Below, piece by piece: positions 57,235-64,000 of a DNA stretch of 64,000 bases. Origin of the DNA: Streptomyces viridochromogenes DSM 40736 (GTDB taxonomy: Bacteria; Actinomycetota; Actinomycetes; Streptomycetales; Streptomycetaceae); NCBI RefSeq assembly GCF_000158955.1, contig NZ_GG657757.1:4298775-4362774 (forward strand), written 5' to 3'. The stretch's first letter is position 1. Each line of letters starts with the position of its first letter. Below the pieces are notes generated by a model. The model was not told the origin of the DNA. It searched no databases and was given only the letters and a program-made list of their open reading frames with translations. Position numbers and translations under genes: made by a program.

Positions 57235-57380
57235 GCTGAAGTCCGAGGATCTCCCCCACGCTCCGCAGCTGGTCATCGGAGAGTGGGGGAGAGTCGCGTA
57301 GCCGCCGCTCGATCCACGCTCGTACTGCTGCTTCCTCGCGCTCAGTGCTGGCCTTCGCCGAAGAAGTACTCAGGTGGCAT
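57206..57380 (-). pseudogene. Broken small gene between rep and int
   Basis: A minus frame reads 'EREEAAVRAWIERRLRDSPP' then 'LSDDQLRSVGEILGLQL' to TGA at 57206-57208 and looks like a short phage- or element-type protein. It has no usable start: ATG 57380 (overlapping the rep end) reads 'MPPEYFFGEGQH' then stops, and a 2-nt gap at GGCCAGCACTGAG would join the two. An indel or an unusual start is likely. The stem CTCCCCCAC/GTGGGGGAG (57251-57291) lies within it and may terminate the converging transcripts. Confidence 0.5.
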
Positions 57381-58850
57381 CACCGCCAGCTCGGAGAGCT
57401 TCCCGCGCGACAGCGCGATTCTGAGCGATGTCATCAGCGATTCCAGCGGCGATGAGCGCAGCGCCCGGGGTATGGCCGGAGCCGACGTAGCGCCAGTTCC
57501 TTTCCGTAACCGCCCCGGGGACGTCGACACCGGCTACGTGCTGGGCGCGTTCGGCCCGCAGTGCCGCGAAGGTGGTGGAGTAGGCACGGGACTTGGTGAG
57601 GATGTGGCCCCGGTAGCCCAGCGTGTGAGCCCACGTGCGCAGGTTCAGGGGTTCGTACTCGGGCAGGCCGCCCAGGCGCCAGCAGGCCCGCATGAGAGTG
57701 CGCACGTGTGCCTTCACGGACGCAGACTCGATGTCATCCCAGGTGGTGACCCTGTGGTCGATGCCGGCGCCTGTCTCGCTCGCTCCCTTGGTGACGTACT
57801 TGGCCACGTAGGCGGCTACGGCATCATCGCCAGGCCCGTCGCCCTCGGCGTGTAGTGGGCGCACGTCGACTTGCTCTCCCCAGCGCAGAACCAACTCACC
57901 CACGGCGGGGCTGTACGGCGTGCGGACCAGGACGCGGCGAGCGGAGGAGCGCACGGCGTCGATGAGTCGGTCCGCGGCCCAGGGCGGAGGTTCGTCCGCC
58001 GGTCCGTTCGGGCCGTCGAGGCGGACGACTGCATGCACGTGGACGGCCGCCCGCTTCTGGTACTCGGCGACCCGGGCGAAGGACAGCCGGGCGTGATCCC
58101 GGAAGCGGGACTGTACGAGACCGACCGAGGATGCAAGCCGCCGTCGGACGTCGATGACGAACCGATCCCATAGCTTCGACGCATGCGCGTGCCACAGCAC
58201 GTGGCCGGTGTAGTCGTAGCAGTCAGCGCACAGGGGCTTGCCGACAGAGGGATCATCGGGACCGTGGACAGCGCCGCAGCTCCGAGGACGGTCGTGCTCG
58301 CATGTCCCACGGTCACGGCGGGGGCGGCACAGCTCCCCGGCACGGTGCACGTTGCCGAAGGACGGGGCAGTCAGGGTGACGAAGAGCCGGGGCCGGTGGC
58401 GGACTGTGGGAGGGACGTTCTTGCCGCCGAGGAGGCCCGCACGGACGAGGTGGAAGGTGTCGCCCGCATGGAGGCGTGAGCATGCGGGGCAGACGGTTGC
58501 CCGGCGGTTGCGGCAGCGGACGAGAAGACGTTCGCCGGGTTCGGTGCCTGTGTCGTAGTGGCGGAGGAGCTCGCCGGTTGTGCCGTCCAGGGTGGTGGTG
58601 GAGCCGGAGAGGTGGACGGGGTGGGAGCAGCCACCGGTGGCAGTGATCTGCTCCAACAGGCGGGGGAATTTGAGGTCTTGGGCGAGGCCGATTGCGTCAC
58701 GGTCTGCTTCGGACAGCTGACGCAGGCGCGCCGCGCGGTTGAGGACGGCGCGCCTGTCAGCCGGGGTGAGTTCCGGTGTGATGGTGGGGACCTTCCGGGG
58801 TGGGCCGCCACAGCGGCGGGGTGGGTGGGTAGGTGCGCGTTGTCGGTCAT
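57370..58850 (-). pseudogene. RepSA-like replication initiator, 5' end frameshifted
   Basis: From about 58797 down the frame is continuous: 'LTPADRRAVLNRAARLRQLS', 'GGCSHPVHLSG', 'VCPACSRLHAGD', the H-x-H replication motif 'AAVHVHAVVRLD', 'YVAKYVTKGA' and the C-terminal 'GGDAT'. This is the actinomycete AICE/pSAM2-type rolling-circle initiator. The natural start ATG 58850 ('MTDNAHLPTHPAAV', with AAGGAAGG before it) is in another frame; one base appears missing near 58791-58800. In the correct frame the only start is TTG 58656, which would drop about 60 residues. Confidence 0.8.
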
Positions 58851-58888
58851 GGGGATCGCCTTCCTTGTGGGGTCGGGCGGAGCGAAGT

Positions 58889-59002
58889 TCAGCGGACGGT
58901 TCCGGTGCCCCGGCAGACGCGACAGCGCCTCTGTCGTCCGGTCCAGGTCCTGCGGGCTCCGTCGCCCTTGCAGTGGGGGCACCTCACGCGGGGCATGGGC
59001 AT
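58889..59002 (-). CDS. Tiny zinc-finger protein of the element, 37 aa
   Basis: A 37-residue frame reads 'VRCPHCKGDGARR' and 'RRCRVCRGTGTVR', two C-x2-C pairs of DnaJ-like/zinc-ribbon type. Start ATG 59002 (or 58996). Similar tiny Cys4 proteins lie beside rep and spd genes in Streptomyces mobile elements; their role is not known. It lies between rep and the small membrane protein in the same orientation. Confidence 0.7.
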   Translation of the reverse strand: MPMPRVRCPHCKGDGARRTWTGRQRRCRVCRGTGTVR

Positions 59003-59024
59003 GCCGTTGAGTTCCCTTCTCTGG

Positions 59025-59222
59025 TCAGGTGTGGGAGAAGCCGTTGATCAGCCACGTGACGAGGCCGTGGACGGTGTAGATCACCGGGGTCTGGCCGAGG
59101 TAGAGGCCGAAGAGGCCGACGCAGACCGCTTCCCAGGCGCGCACGTCACGGGAGCGGACGAGGAGGACGGTGATGATCCCGAAGACCACCGCGAACGTGA
59201 ACGCCGTACCTTCGCTGATCAC
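59025..59222 (-). CDS. Small two-span membrane protein (spread-type), 65 aa
   Basis: Start GTG 59222 overlaps the tra stop (GTGA), so it is coupled to the translocase gene. Spans are 'AFTFAVVFGIITVLLV' and 'AVCVGLFGLYLGQTPVIYTV'. Its size and position fit the small Spd proteins that help plasmid spread through mycelium, but no sequence motif proves that. Confidence 0.75.
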   Translation of the reverse strand: MISEGTAFTFAVVFGIITVLLVRSRDVRAWEAVCVGLFGLYLGQTPVIYTVHGLVTWLINGFSHT

Positions 59223-60523
59223 TTGTCGTCTCCTTCCGGCGCCGCAAGGGCACGGTCGAGCGCGGGCAGATCCGGGGTGAGTGCTGCGTGCTTCCGAGCC
59301 GTCGAGACGGCCTCTTCCGTGGGTGTGAGGTGGGAACGGGCGCGGCTCCAGCTGCCGTCCGGGCCGGTGCACACGGCCACGCCCCGTTCCTCTGCCGTGA
59401 TGGCTTGCGCGACGGCCACGGCGTCCTTGTTCAGGTCGCCCAGGGTCATCTCTGCCGTGCCGGGATCGTTCACCCGGTGGCAGATCCGGCCGCCGAGCTG
59501 AGCCCGCAGGGCGGTGACACCGGGACCCAGATCGGAGCCGACCCGCTGTCCGGCCACCACCAGGTGGACGCCGAGCGCTGCCCCGAGCTGTGCCAGCCGC
59601 AGCAGCAGCGTGGAGCATTGCTCGGTTTCTGCTTTGCTCTCGCGGCGACCGTCGGACAGGTACAGCTCTGCGATCTCGTCAACGATCACGACGACCGGCA
59701 CCGGCCGAAGCTTGTCGGGCAGCTCCCAGATGGAGCGCACGCCGGCCGACCGGCACACGCTCATTCGCTCCTGCATGTCGAGGGCGAGCGCGCCGAGCAC
59801 CGCGACCGCTTCCCGTCGGCTGGTTGCCAGTGCACTCAGCCGTCCGGCGAACAGGCCGAGTTCCATGCCGCCCTTGCAGTCGATGCCGACCAGGGCGACG
59901 GGCTGCGGCGCGAGCTGGTTGATCAGCCGGGCCAGCAGGGTGGACTTGCCGGACCGTGTGGCCCCGACGATGAGCCAGTGCGGCACGAGCCGCAGGTTCA
60001 TCACCCAGGCGCCGCCGCTCTCCAGTGCGCCGATGAGCGCGGAGAGCAGTTCGGCTGGGGCGGTGGCTAATCCGGGCCGCTGTAGCGGATCACTGGCCAT
60101 CGCCGTCAGCAGGACGAGCCCGCGTTCCGGCGAGGTCACGCGCACCGCGTGAACCTTCCACGCATGGACGAACGCGTCGGCCGCCTTCAGGTAGGTCGCC
60201 GGAGTCTGCCCCGCGTGCAACTGGACAGCAACGGTCAACCCCATGCGGGTAGCCCGCGGAAACGAGAGCCGCGGAGCCGCCGGCCGAACCGGATCCCCCT
60301 TGACCAGCAGGTGCCCGATGAGCGTTCGCGCCGGAAGCCGCGAGACGGACAGGTCGTTGAGCAGGGCCACCCTGCGCCAGGTGAACACCACCCGGCACGC
60401 GGTCACGGGGTACCCGACCACGTACCAGTGCCAGGCCGGACGGTGGCGCCGAACCAGGTCACCGACGACCAGCACCCAGGCCAGTACCGCCAGGGCGAGC
60501 GCGAGCAGGGTCGGCCCCATCAC
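59219..60523 (-). CDS. FtsK/SpoIIIE-type DNA translocase (Tra-like), 434 aa
   Basis: Two N-terminal hydrophobic stretches ('LLALALAVLAWVLVVGDLV') anchor it in the membrane; the motor has Walker A 'GATRSGKSTL' and Walker B 'VVVIVDEIAELYL', then 'VAGQRVGSDLGPGV' and 'GGRICHRVNDPGTAEMTLGD'. Such proteins move double-stranded DNA between mycelial cells in Streptomyces conjugation. GTG 60523 overlaps the upstream stop by 4 bp; the downstream gene also overlaps. Confidence 0.93.
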   Translation of the reverse strand: MMGPTLLALALAVLAWVLVVGDLVRRHRPAWHWYVVGYPVTACRVVFTWRRVALLNDLSVSRLPARTLIGHLLVKGDPVRPAAPRLSFPRATRMGLTVAVQLHAGQTPATYLKAADAFVHAWKVHAVRVTSPERGLVLLTAMASDPLQRPGLATAPAELLSALIGALESGGAWVMNLRLVPHWLIVGATRSGKSTLLARLINQLAPQPVALVGIDCKGGMELGLFAGRLSALATSRREAVAVLGALALDMQERMSVCRSAGVRSIWELPDKLRPVPVVVIVDEIAELYLSDGRRESKAETEQCSTLLLRLAQLGAALGVHLVVAGQRVGSDLGPGVTALRAQLGGRICHRVNDPGTAEMTLGDLNKDAVAVAQAITAEERGVAVCTGPDGSWSRARSHLTPTEEAVSTARKHAALTPDLPALDRALAAPEGDDK

Positions 60524-60867
60524 GCGTCACCGCCCTTGCCCTGTGCCGCCGATCCGTGCGCAGGCGTGATCGTGTCGGCGCGGAAGCTGACGCCGTTGCG
60601 GTCGCCCATCGACCAGACGAACGCCGTCAGCCCGGTGACCTTGACGACCTGGCCCGCTTCGAGCCCCTTAGGCTCACCGCTCACGGCGATCTCGATCACG
60701 GAGATACGCCGTCCGTCCGGCCGCACGGTGACGGCCACGCTGTAGACCGGATTGCCGTCCCGGTCCTTCTTCACCTCCTGCGTCTCGGAGTTGCTGAACT
60801 TCACTTCGGGCGCGTTGGCACACCGCAGTACGCCGAGCCGCGCCGTGTCCACGGGAATGGACTGCAT
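60520..60867 (-). CDS. SCO3933-family regulatory protein, 115 aa
   Basis: GGGAGG lies before ATG 60867. 'QSIPVDTARLGVLRCANAPE', 'KFSNSETQEVKKDRDGNPVY' and 'GLEAGQVVKVTGLTAFVW' are characteristic of the family named after SCO3933 of S. coelicolor, which sits beside tra and gntR-type genes on integrative elements. Biochemical role not established. It is divergent from the GntR gene. Confidence 0.85.
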   Translation of the reverse strand: MQSIPVDTARLGVLRCANAPEVKFSNSETQEVKKDRDGNPVYSVAVTVRPDGRRISVIEIAVSGEPKGLEAGQVVKVTGLTAFVWSMGDRNGVSFRADTITPAHGSAAQGKGGDA

Positions 60868-61032
60868 TGTTTTTGGCCTCCCTGGCCAGTCGGGACGCCA
60901 GCGAGATACTGACGTCACTTGTCCTTACGAGTTACGACTATGGAGCGCTGTACGGCAGGGGTGCAACTACTTATGCTGACGAGTGATGTCGCGCGTGCGA
61001 CGTACCTACGACCTCACCCGGAGATTGCCGAG
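60868..61032. promoter_or_regulatory. Divergent control region of the element
   Basis: Between the SCO3933-family gene and the GntR gene lie palindromes TGACGTCA (near 60910) and GTCGC-GCGT-GCGAC (about 60986-60999), and repeated TACGA/ACGAGT words. In pSAM2 the GntR-type KorSA represses neighbouring promoters through such short operators, so autorepression is plausible. Confidence 0.45.
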
Positions 61033-61812
61033 ATGACGGAGATCCAGCGCCCCGGAGCCCTCTACCAGCAAGTCGCCGCCGCCATCCGCGCAGCGATCCT
61101 GTCGGGTGAGTTCGCCCCCGACTCCCTGCTTCCATCGGAAGCCCAGCTCATGGCCCGCTACAGCGTCTCCCGCCCCACGGTCCGCAACGCCATCGCCGCA
61201 CTGCGGGCTGAAGGTCTGATCGACGTGCGCCACGGCAAGGGCAGCTTCGTACGCTCCAGCGGCCAGCCCACGCTCACCCTCGAACGCCGCATCAGCCGCA
61301 CTACCGACAGCAAGTTCGTCATGCCCAACGGCGACGCCTGGCAGGAGGCCGAGGAGCCGAGCACCTACCGCACCCGGACCACGAAGGCCACAGGACGACT
61401 GCTCGGACTCGCTGAGGAAGAGGCCGTGTTCGGCTGCGACCGGCTCTTGATCGACGCGGCCACGGGTGCCCGCGCCATGCACCGCACGCTGATTCCGTTC
61501 GAAGTGGCCGAGGCGGTTCCAGTGCTCGCTGATGAGCCGTGCCAGCCCCCGGTAGCGATCTACCGAGTGCTCACCCAGGACGGACACAAGCTGTGGTGGT
61601 CGGAGACGGTCCGCGCCCGAATGCCGCTGCCCGACGAGCGGACCACACTCCAGCTCCCCGACGCGACCCCGATCCTTCATGTCGCCCGCGTCGCACACGG
61701 CGCCGACGATCGCCCGCTCACCCTCGAAGAGCTCCGCATCGGCGCGGACCGTGCCGAACTCGCCTACCGGATCACCGCCGACAAGCAGCCCGCGCGACGC
61801 GCCCGCACCTGA
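61033..61812 (+). CDS. GntR-family regulator (KorSA-like), 259 aa
   Basis: The winged HTH is 'LYQQVAAAIRAAILSGEFAP' and 'LPSEAQLMARYSVSRPTVRN', and the UTRA domain follows ('LLGLAEEEAVFGCDRLLIDA', 'TLEELRIGADRAELAYRI'). On AICEs such proteins repress replication and transfer. ATG 61033 precedes the DNA-binding domain; earlier in-frame starts at 60976 or 60919 are possible. Confidence 0.9.
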   Translation: MTEIQRPGALYQQVAAAIRAAILSGEFAPDSLLPSEAQLMARYSVSRPTVRNAIAALRAEGLIDVRHGKGSFVRSSGQPTLTLERRISRTTDSKFVMPNGDAWQEAEEPSTYRTRTTKATGRLLGLAEEEAVFGCDRLLIDAATGARAMHRTLIPFEVAEAVPVLADEPCQPPVAIYRVLTQDGHKLWWSETVRARMPLPDERTTLQLPDATPILHVARVAHGADDRPLTLEELRIGADRAELAYRITADKQPARRART

Positions 61813-62040
61813 GCGGCAACCGGCATCGGTCGAAACAGCCTTTACTTCCTCAAGGGCGCGCCTGCGGCGCGCCGGGCCGCCCGGCCGCCCCGGCCGGGCG
61901 TGCGGCGTGGACGCCGGTCCCGTCCGGTCGCCGGGCGCCCCCGCCCTCAGCACGCCCAAGGAGTTATGGCGTCGACCCACTGTCGCGGGCAGGGGCGTGG
62001 TGGGCTGGGGGTCGACGGCCTCCGAGACTTTAGGCAGCCA
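61813..62040. repeat. GC-rich repeat region after the GntR gene
   Basis: GGCGCGCC occurs twice with a TGC spacer (61855-61862 and 61866-61873), followed by overlapping GGCCGCCCGGCCG-type palindromes to about 61900. GTCGACCC (61971-61978) and GGGTCGAC (62009-62016) form a stem around 30 nt. This could be a transfer (clt) or replication origin; no gene is supported. Confidence 0.5.
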
Positions 62041-62153
62041 CCATGGGGCGAGCCTCGAAGAACAGGGGGCCAATCGGGCACTACAACGGGCAGGGCAACT
62101 GCCTGCCCGATTCGCCGGGCCAGCGTAAGGCCCCCTGTTCACTCGCCCCATGG
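62041..62153. repeat. Nested inverted repeats, 113 bp
   Basis: Three perfect arms are nested: CCATGGGGCGAG (62041-62052) with CTCGCCCCATGG (62142-62153), AACAGGGGGCC (62061-62071) with GGCCCCCTGTT (62129-62139), and AATCGGGCA (62072-62080) with TGCCCGATT (62104-62112). A competing inner stem is CGGGCAGG (62087-62094) with CCTGCCCG (62102-62109). The folding potential as DNA cruciform or RNA is high. No gene is seen in it. Confidence 0.8.
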
Positions 62154-62222
62154 CAGCTCCAGCCCAAAGTCTCTCCGGCCGGCGACTTGCCCACGCGCCC
62201 CACTCACCAGCGAAAAGGCGCC

Positions 62223-62519
62223 TCATGCTGCACCACCGTCGCCATCCGAGCGCGCTTCCAGGAGCTGAGCGAGGCGATCAACGGTGTCCGGCCAGCCCGC
62301 CAGCCGCACCACACCGCGTCCGTCCTCGTTCGTCGAGGCGACGGCCCGTACGGCGGACAGCTCGAAACCCACGCTCAAGAGCGCCCGGTTCAAGCGATCG
62401 GCCGCCACTCGCGCCTCACGCCATCCCGCGATGTAGTCGACGCCGGACACCCAGAGACCGGAGTCCGCGCCCGTCACGTTCAGACCGTCGCTCAGCCAGT
62501 CCTCACCTGAGCCAGTCAC
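62223..62519 (-). CDS. Hypothetical element protein, about 98 aa
   Basis: GTG 62519 has AGAGGTGG before it; the frame is open to 62576. The product has 'SGVDYIAGWREARVAADRLN' and 'RLAGWPDTVDRLAQLLEA', a helical, soluble design. I do not recognise it. It is oriented toward the nested inverted repeats, which could lie in its 3' untranslated part. Confidence 0.65.
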   Translation of the reverse strand: MTGSGEDWLSDGLNVTGADSGLWVSGVDYIAGWREARVAADRLNRALLSVGFELSAVRAVASTNEDGRGVVRLAGWPDTVDRLAQLLEARSDGDGGAA

Positions 62520-62632
62520 GTTGCCACCTCTGCCCTGATCTAGTAACGGATCGTCAACTTCCTTGGACCAGGGCACAAACGCAGCACGACGGCCCCGGTA
62601 CCATCAGGCACCGGGAACCGCCGTGTTCCCAG

Positions 62633-62674
62633 CCGGGCCACCCTTCGCTTTCCAGGGCTGATGGGGTGGCCCGG
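62633..62674 (-). terminator. Hairpin after the RsbW-like operon of the element
   Basis: CCGGGCCACCC (62633-62643) and GGGTGGCCCGG (62664-62674) form an 11-bp stem with a 20-nt loop, just past the stop of the small gene at 62691. Confidence 0.6.
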
Positions 62675-62690
62675 TCTCGGTTTGTGGTTG

Positions 62691-62840
62691 TCAGGCGCGG
62701 CCCTCCGGTGTGGAGGGGAGCTCCCAGAAGTCCGGAGGAGCCGCGCCCTGGCCGAAGGGGTCAGACTCCGGCCGGCTACCGGGCCGCCGCTCGCTCACGA
62801 TCGCGAGGGAGCGAAACGAGGACGGCAGCCCGGAGATCAT
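62691..62840 (-). CDS. Small protein coupled to the RsbW-like gene, 49 aa
   Basis: ATG 62840 overlaps the TGA of the upstream ATPase gene (ATGA), which supports a real coupled gene. The product 'MISGLPSSFRSLAIVSERRP' to 'DFWELPSTPEGRA' is polar and has no recognised motif. It may be a partner of the ATPase. Confidence 0.6.
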   Translation of the reverse strand: MISGLPSSFRSLAIVSERRPGSRPESDPFGQGAAPPDFWELPSTPEGRA

Positions 62841-63397
62841 GAGTCCCGTACGGACTCCGCTCCGTGGTTCATGTCGAAGCGGCACCAGACCGTCTTGCCG
62901 CCACGCTCGTGCGGCGTCCACCAGACCGCCGCCGCCAGACGCTGGAGGATGAGCAGCCCCCGACCGCTGTCCGGCAGCACCGCCTCAGACAGGTCTCCGA
63001 GCAGCCCCGGAGAGAACACCTCCCCCACCGGAAGCAGCGGAGGGGTCGAGTCCTCATCAGCGACACCGATGAAGAGCCACTTCGGGAACATCTTGAAGAT
63101 CACGTCGATACGGCGACAGGCACCGGGAGAGGACAGGTGCCGGTCCGGCACGGCATGGTTCACCACGTTGCCGACCAGTTCGGAGACGACCAGCCGGGCG
63201 TCGTCCACGACGGCATCAGCACCAGCGCCACGGAGAAACACGGACGTCATGTCGCGAGCGACGCGCGCTGTGTCACCGAACTCGGCGAAGAGCGTCAACG
63301 TCAGAAAGTGCCCGTCGGAGGACGGCTCCGGTCTCACGAACCAGTGCGCGTACGCGTCAAGCTCACCCGCCAACCGTTCAGTCTTCCCCGCATCCAT
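62837..63397 (-). CDS. RsbW-like ATP-binding (HATPase) protein of the element, 186 aa
   Basis: 'DARLVVSELVGNVVNHAVPD' is the N box, 'FIGVADEDSTPPL' a variant G1 box lacking the usual Gly of D-x-G-x-G, and 'DSGRGLLILQRLAAAVWWTP' the G2 box. ATP binding may be altered. Such proteins are common near regulators and integrated elements in Streptomyces; target unknown. Confidence 0.85.
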   Translation of the reverse strand: MDAGKTERLAGELDAYAHWFVRPEPSSDGHFLTLTLFAEFGDTARVARDMTSVFLRGAGADAVVDDARLVVSELVGNVVNHAVPDRHLSSPGACRRIDVIFKMFPKWLFIGVADEDSTPPLLPVGEVFSPGLLGDLSEAVLPDSGRGLLILQRLAAAVWWTPHERGGKTVWCRFDMNHGAESVRDS

Positions 63398-63496
63398 CGC
63401 TTCCCCTTCCGAGGCCCCGCGGCTCTCACGGCACCGCTTGCATCACGCAAGCCAGTACACGGCGAGACGGGCGTGACCGGGAGCGTTCACCAGGGG

Positions 63497-63545
63497 GTTC
63501 ACGTGAACACGGGCAAAGGCAAAGGGGGTTCATCAATGAACCCCC
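63497..63545. promoter_or_regulatory. Two operator-like palindromes before the end-of-window regulator
   Basis: GTTCACGTGAAC (63497-63508) and GGGGGTTCAT-CA-ATGAACCCCC (63524-63545) share half-sites GTTCA/TGAAC; their centres are 32 bp apart, close to three helical turns. They lie between the divergent ATPase gene (63397) and the regulator start (63607). Confidence 0.65.
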
Positions 63546-63606
63546 ACGGTTGATACTGCTGTGACACGATGAACACTCGCCGTCATTCTCGGGTTGGCAG
63601 GGGAGC

Positions 63607-64000
63607 ATGAGCCGAGAGCCGAACGCGCAGTTAATCGCCGTCATGGACGAGGCGAAGGTCTCGAACAAGGGCCTGGCGAAGCGCATGAAGGACGCCGCCA
63701 CTCAGCGGGGCATCAGTCTCGGAACAACGCACGTATCCGTCCAGCGATGGCGGGACGGCTCGGGCATCCAGCCTCAGACAGCGGCACTCATGGCCGACGT
63801 GCTGAGCGTCAAACTCGGCCGCCGCATCACTCCCGGCGATCTCGGCTTCTTCGATCACACGCGGCCGGCCACTCCAGAACCGCTCGGCTATCCCAGTACC
63901 GTCCCCGACGTGCTGTCGATGCTGGATGGACTCGCCCAGGAACGGGCCGACACCGTCGTATCCGAGCAACTGATTGTCTCGGACTCAGATCTCAGCTCCG
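63607..64000 (+). CDS. XRE-like transcriptional regulator, partial at the window edge
   Basis: ATG 63607 follows AGGGGAG. The product starts 'MSREPNAQLIAVMDEAKVSN' and has a helix-turn-helix-like region 'GLAKRMKDAATQRGISLGTT', then 'VSVQRWRDGSGIQPQTAALM'. It resembles BldD/XRE-like regulators that pair with RsbW-like ATPases in Streptomyces. Codon 9 is TTA (63631-63633), so translation should depend on bldA tRNA. The gene runs off the right edge after 131 codons. Confidence 0.8.
   Translation, partial: MSREPNAQLIAVMDEAKVSNKGLAKRMKDAATQRGISLGTTHVSVQRWRDGSGIQPQTAALMADVLSVKLGRRITPGDLGFFDHTRPATPEPLGYPSTVPDVLSMLDGLAQERADTVVSEQLIVSDSDLSS

Overview
The window is Streptomyces chromosome, probably from the central, replication-origin-proximal part. 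GC is very high, third codon positions are almost always G or C, GTG starts are common, and many families are typical of the genus (DUF5926 SEC-C protein, RsbW-like ATPases with a SpoIIE-type phosphatase, Rex-type operator before cydAB, SCO3933-family regulator). There are three exact parS cores plus one degenerate copy, and two DnaA-box clusters, which fits an origin-proximal arm.

Layout. 1-9.4 kb: end of a primase-like gene, small enzymes, a large nSTAND-WD40 protein broken by a 7-bp duplication, a PIG-L deacetylase, a glycosyltransferase and a small Cys-rich protein. 9.4-20 kb: tRNA-Ser, HtrA-like protease, phosphodiesterase, RsbW-like ATPase, DUF5926 protein, a prim-pol, a GAF-SpoIIE phosphatase, aminopeptidase P and a CitG-like enzyme. 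20.3-23.3 kb: a fused alpha-beta glycyl-tRNA synthetase. 24-30.4 kb: an extracellular copper cluster (membrane protein, YcnI, Sco, PCuAC, CopCD, DyP peroxidase), the peroxidase carrying a one-base frameshift. 30.5-34 kb: pheA, a DnaA-box region, serS and a HAD phosphatase. 34-38.4 kb: an odd tRNA-like gene and two coupled ABC exporters. 38.5-44 kb: hydrolase-SDR fusion, KptA, a luciferase-like oxidoreductase, a second HAD phosphatase and an M23 peptidase. 44-50.2 kb: cydA-cydB-cydDC under a Rex-like operator. 50.3-55.4 kb: hisC, a LacI regulator, a metallophosphatase and a membrane protein.

From about 55.6 kb to the right edge lies an integrative element of the actinomycete AICE/pSAM2 type. 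A large serine integrase adjoins a remnant of the last 42 codons of thiC, so the element sits inside thiC, exactly at codons for the Fe-S cluster motif. Then come a RepSA-like initiator (5' end frameshifted), a tiny zinc-finger protein, a small membrane protein, an FtsK/Tra translocase, an SCO3933-family regulator and a divergent GntR regulator. A non-coding block follows with a strikingly nested set of inverted repeats, then an RsbW-like ATPase with a coupled small gene, and a regulator with a TTA codon behind paired operator-like palindromes. The right end of the element and the rest of thiC lie beyond the window.

Unusual signals: two distant copies of a hairpin with an identical 14-nt loop and compensated stem changes; the tRNA-like gene with an enlarged anticodon region; the thiC insertion; and the nested inverted repeats at 62.0-62.15 kb. 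Several genes carry small indels (nSTAND, DyP peroxidase, rep, a small gene after rep, an acetyltransferase remnant). Real decay and assembly error cannot be separated from one sequence.
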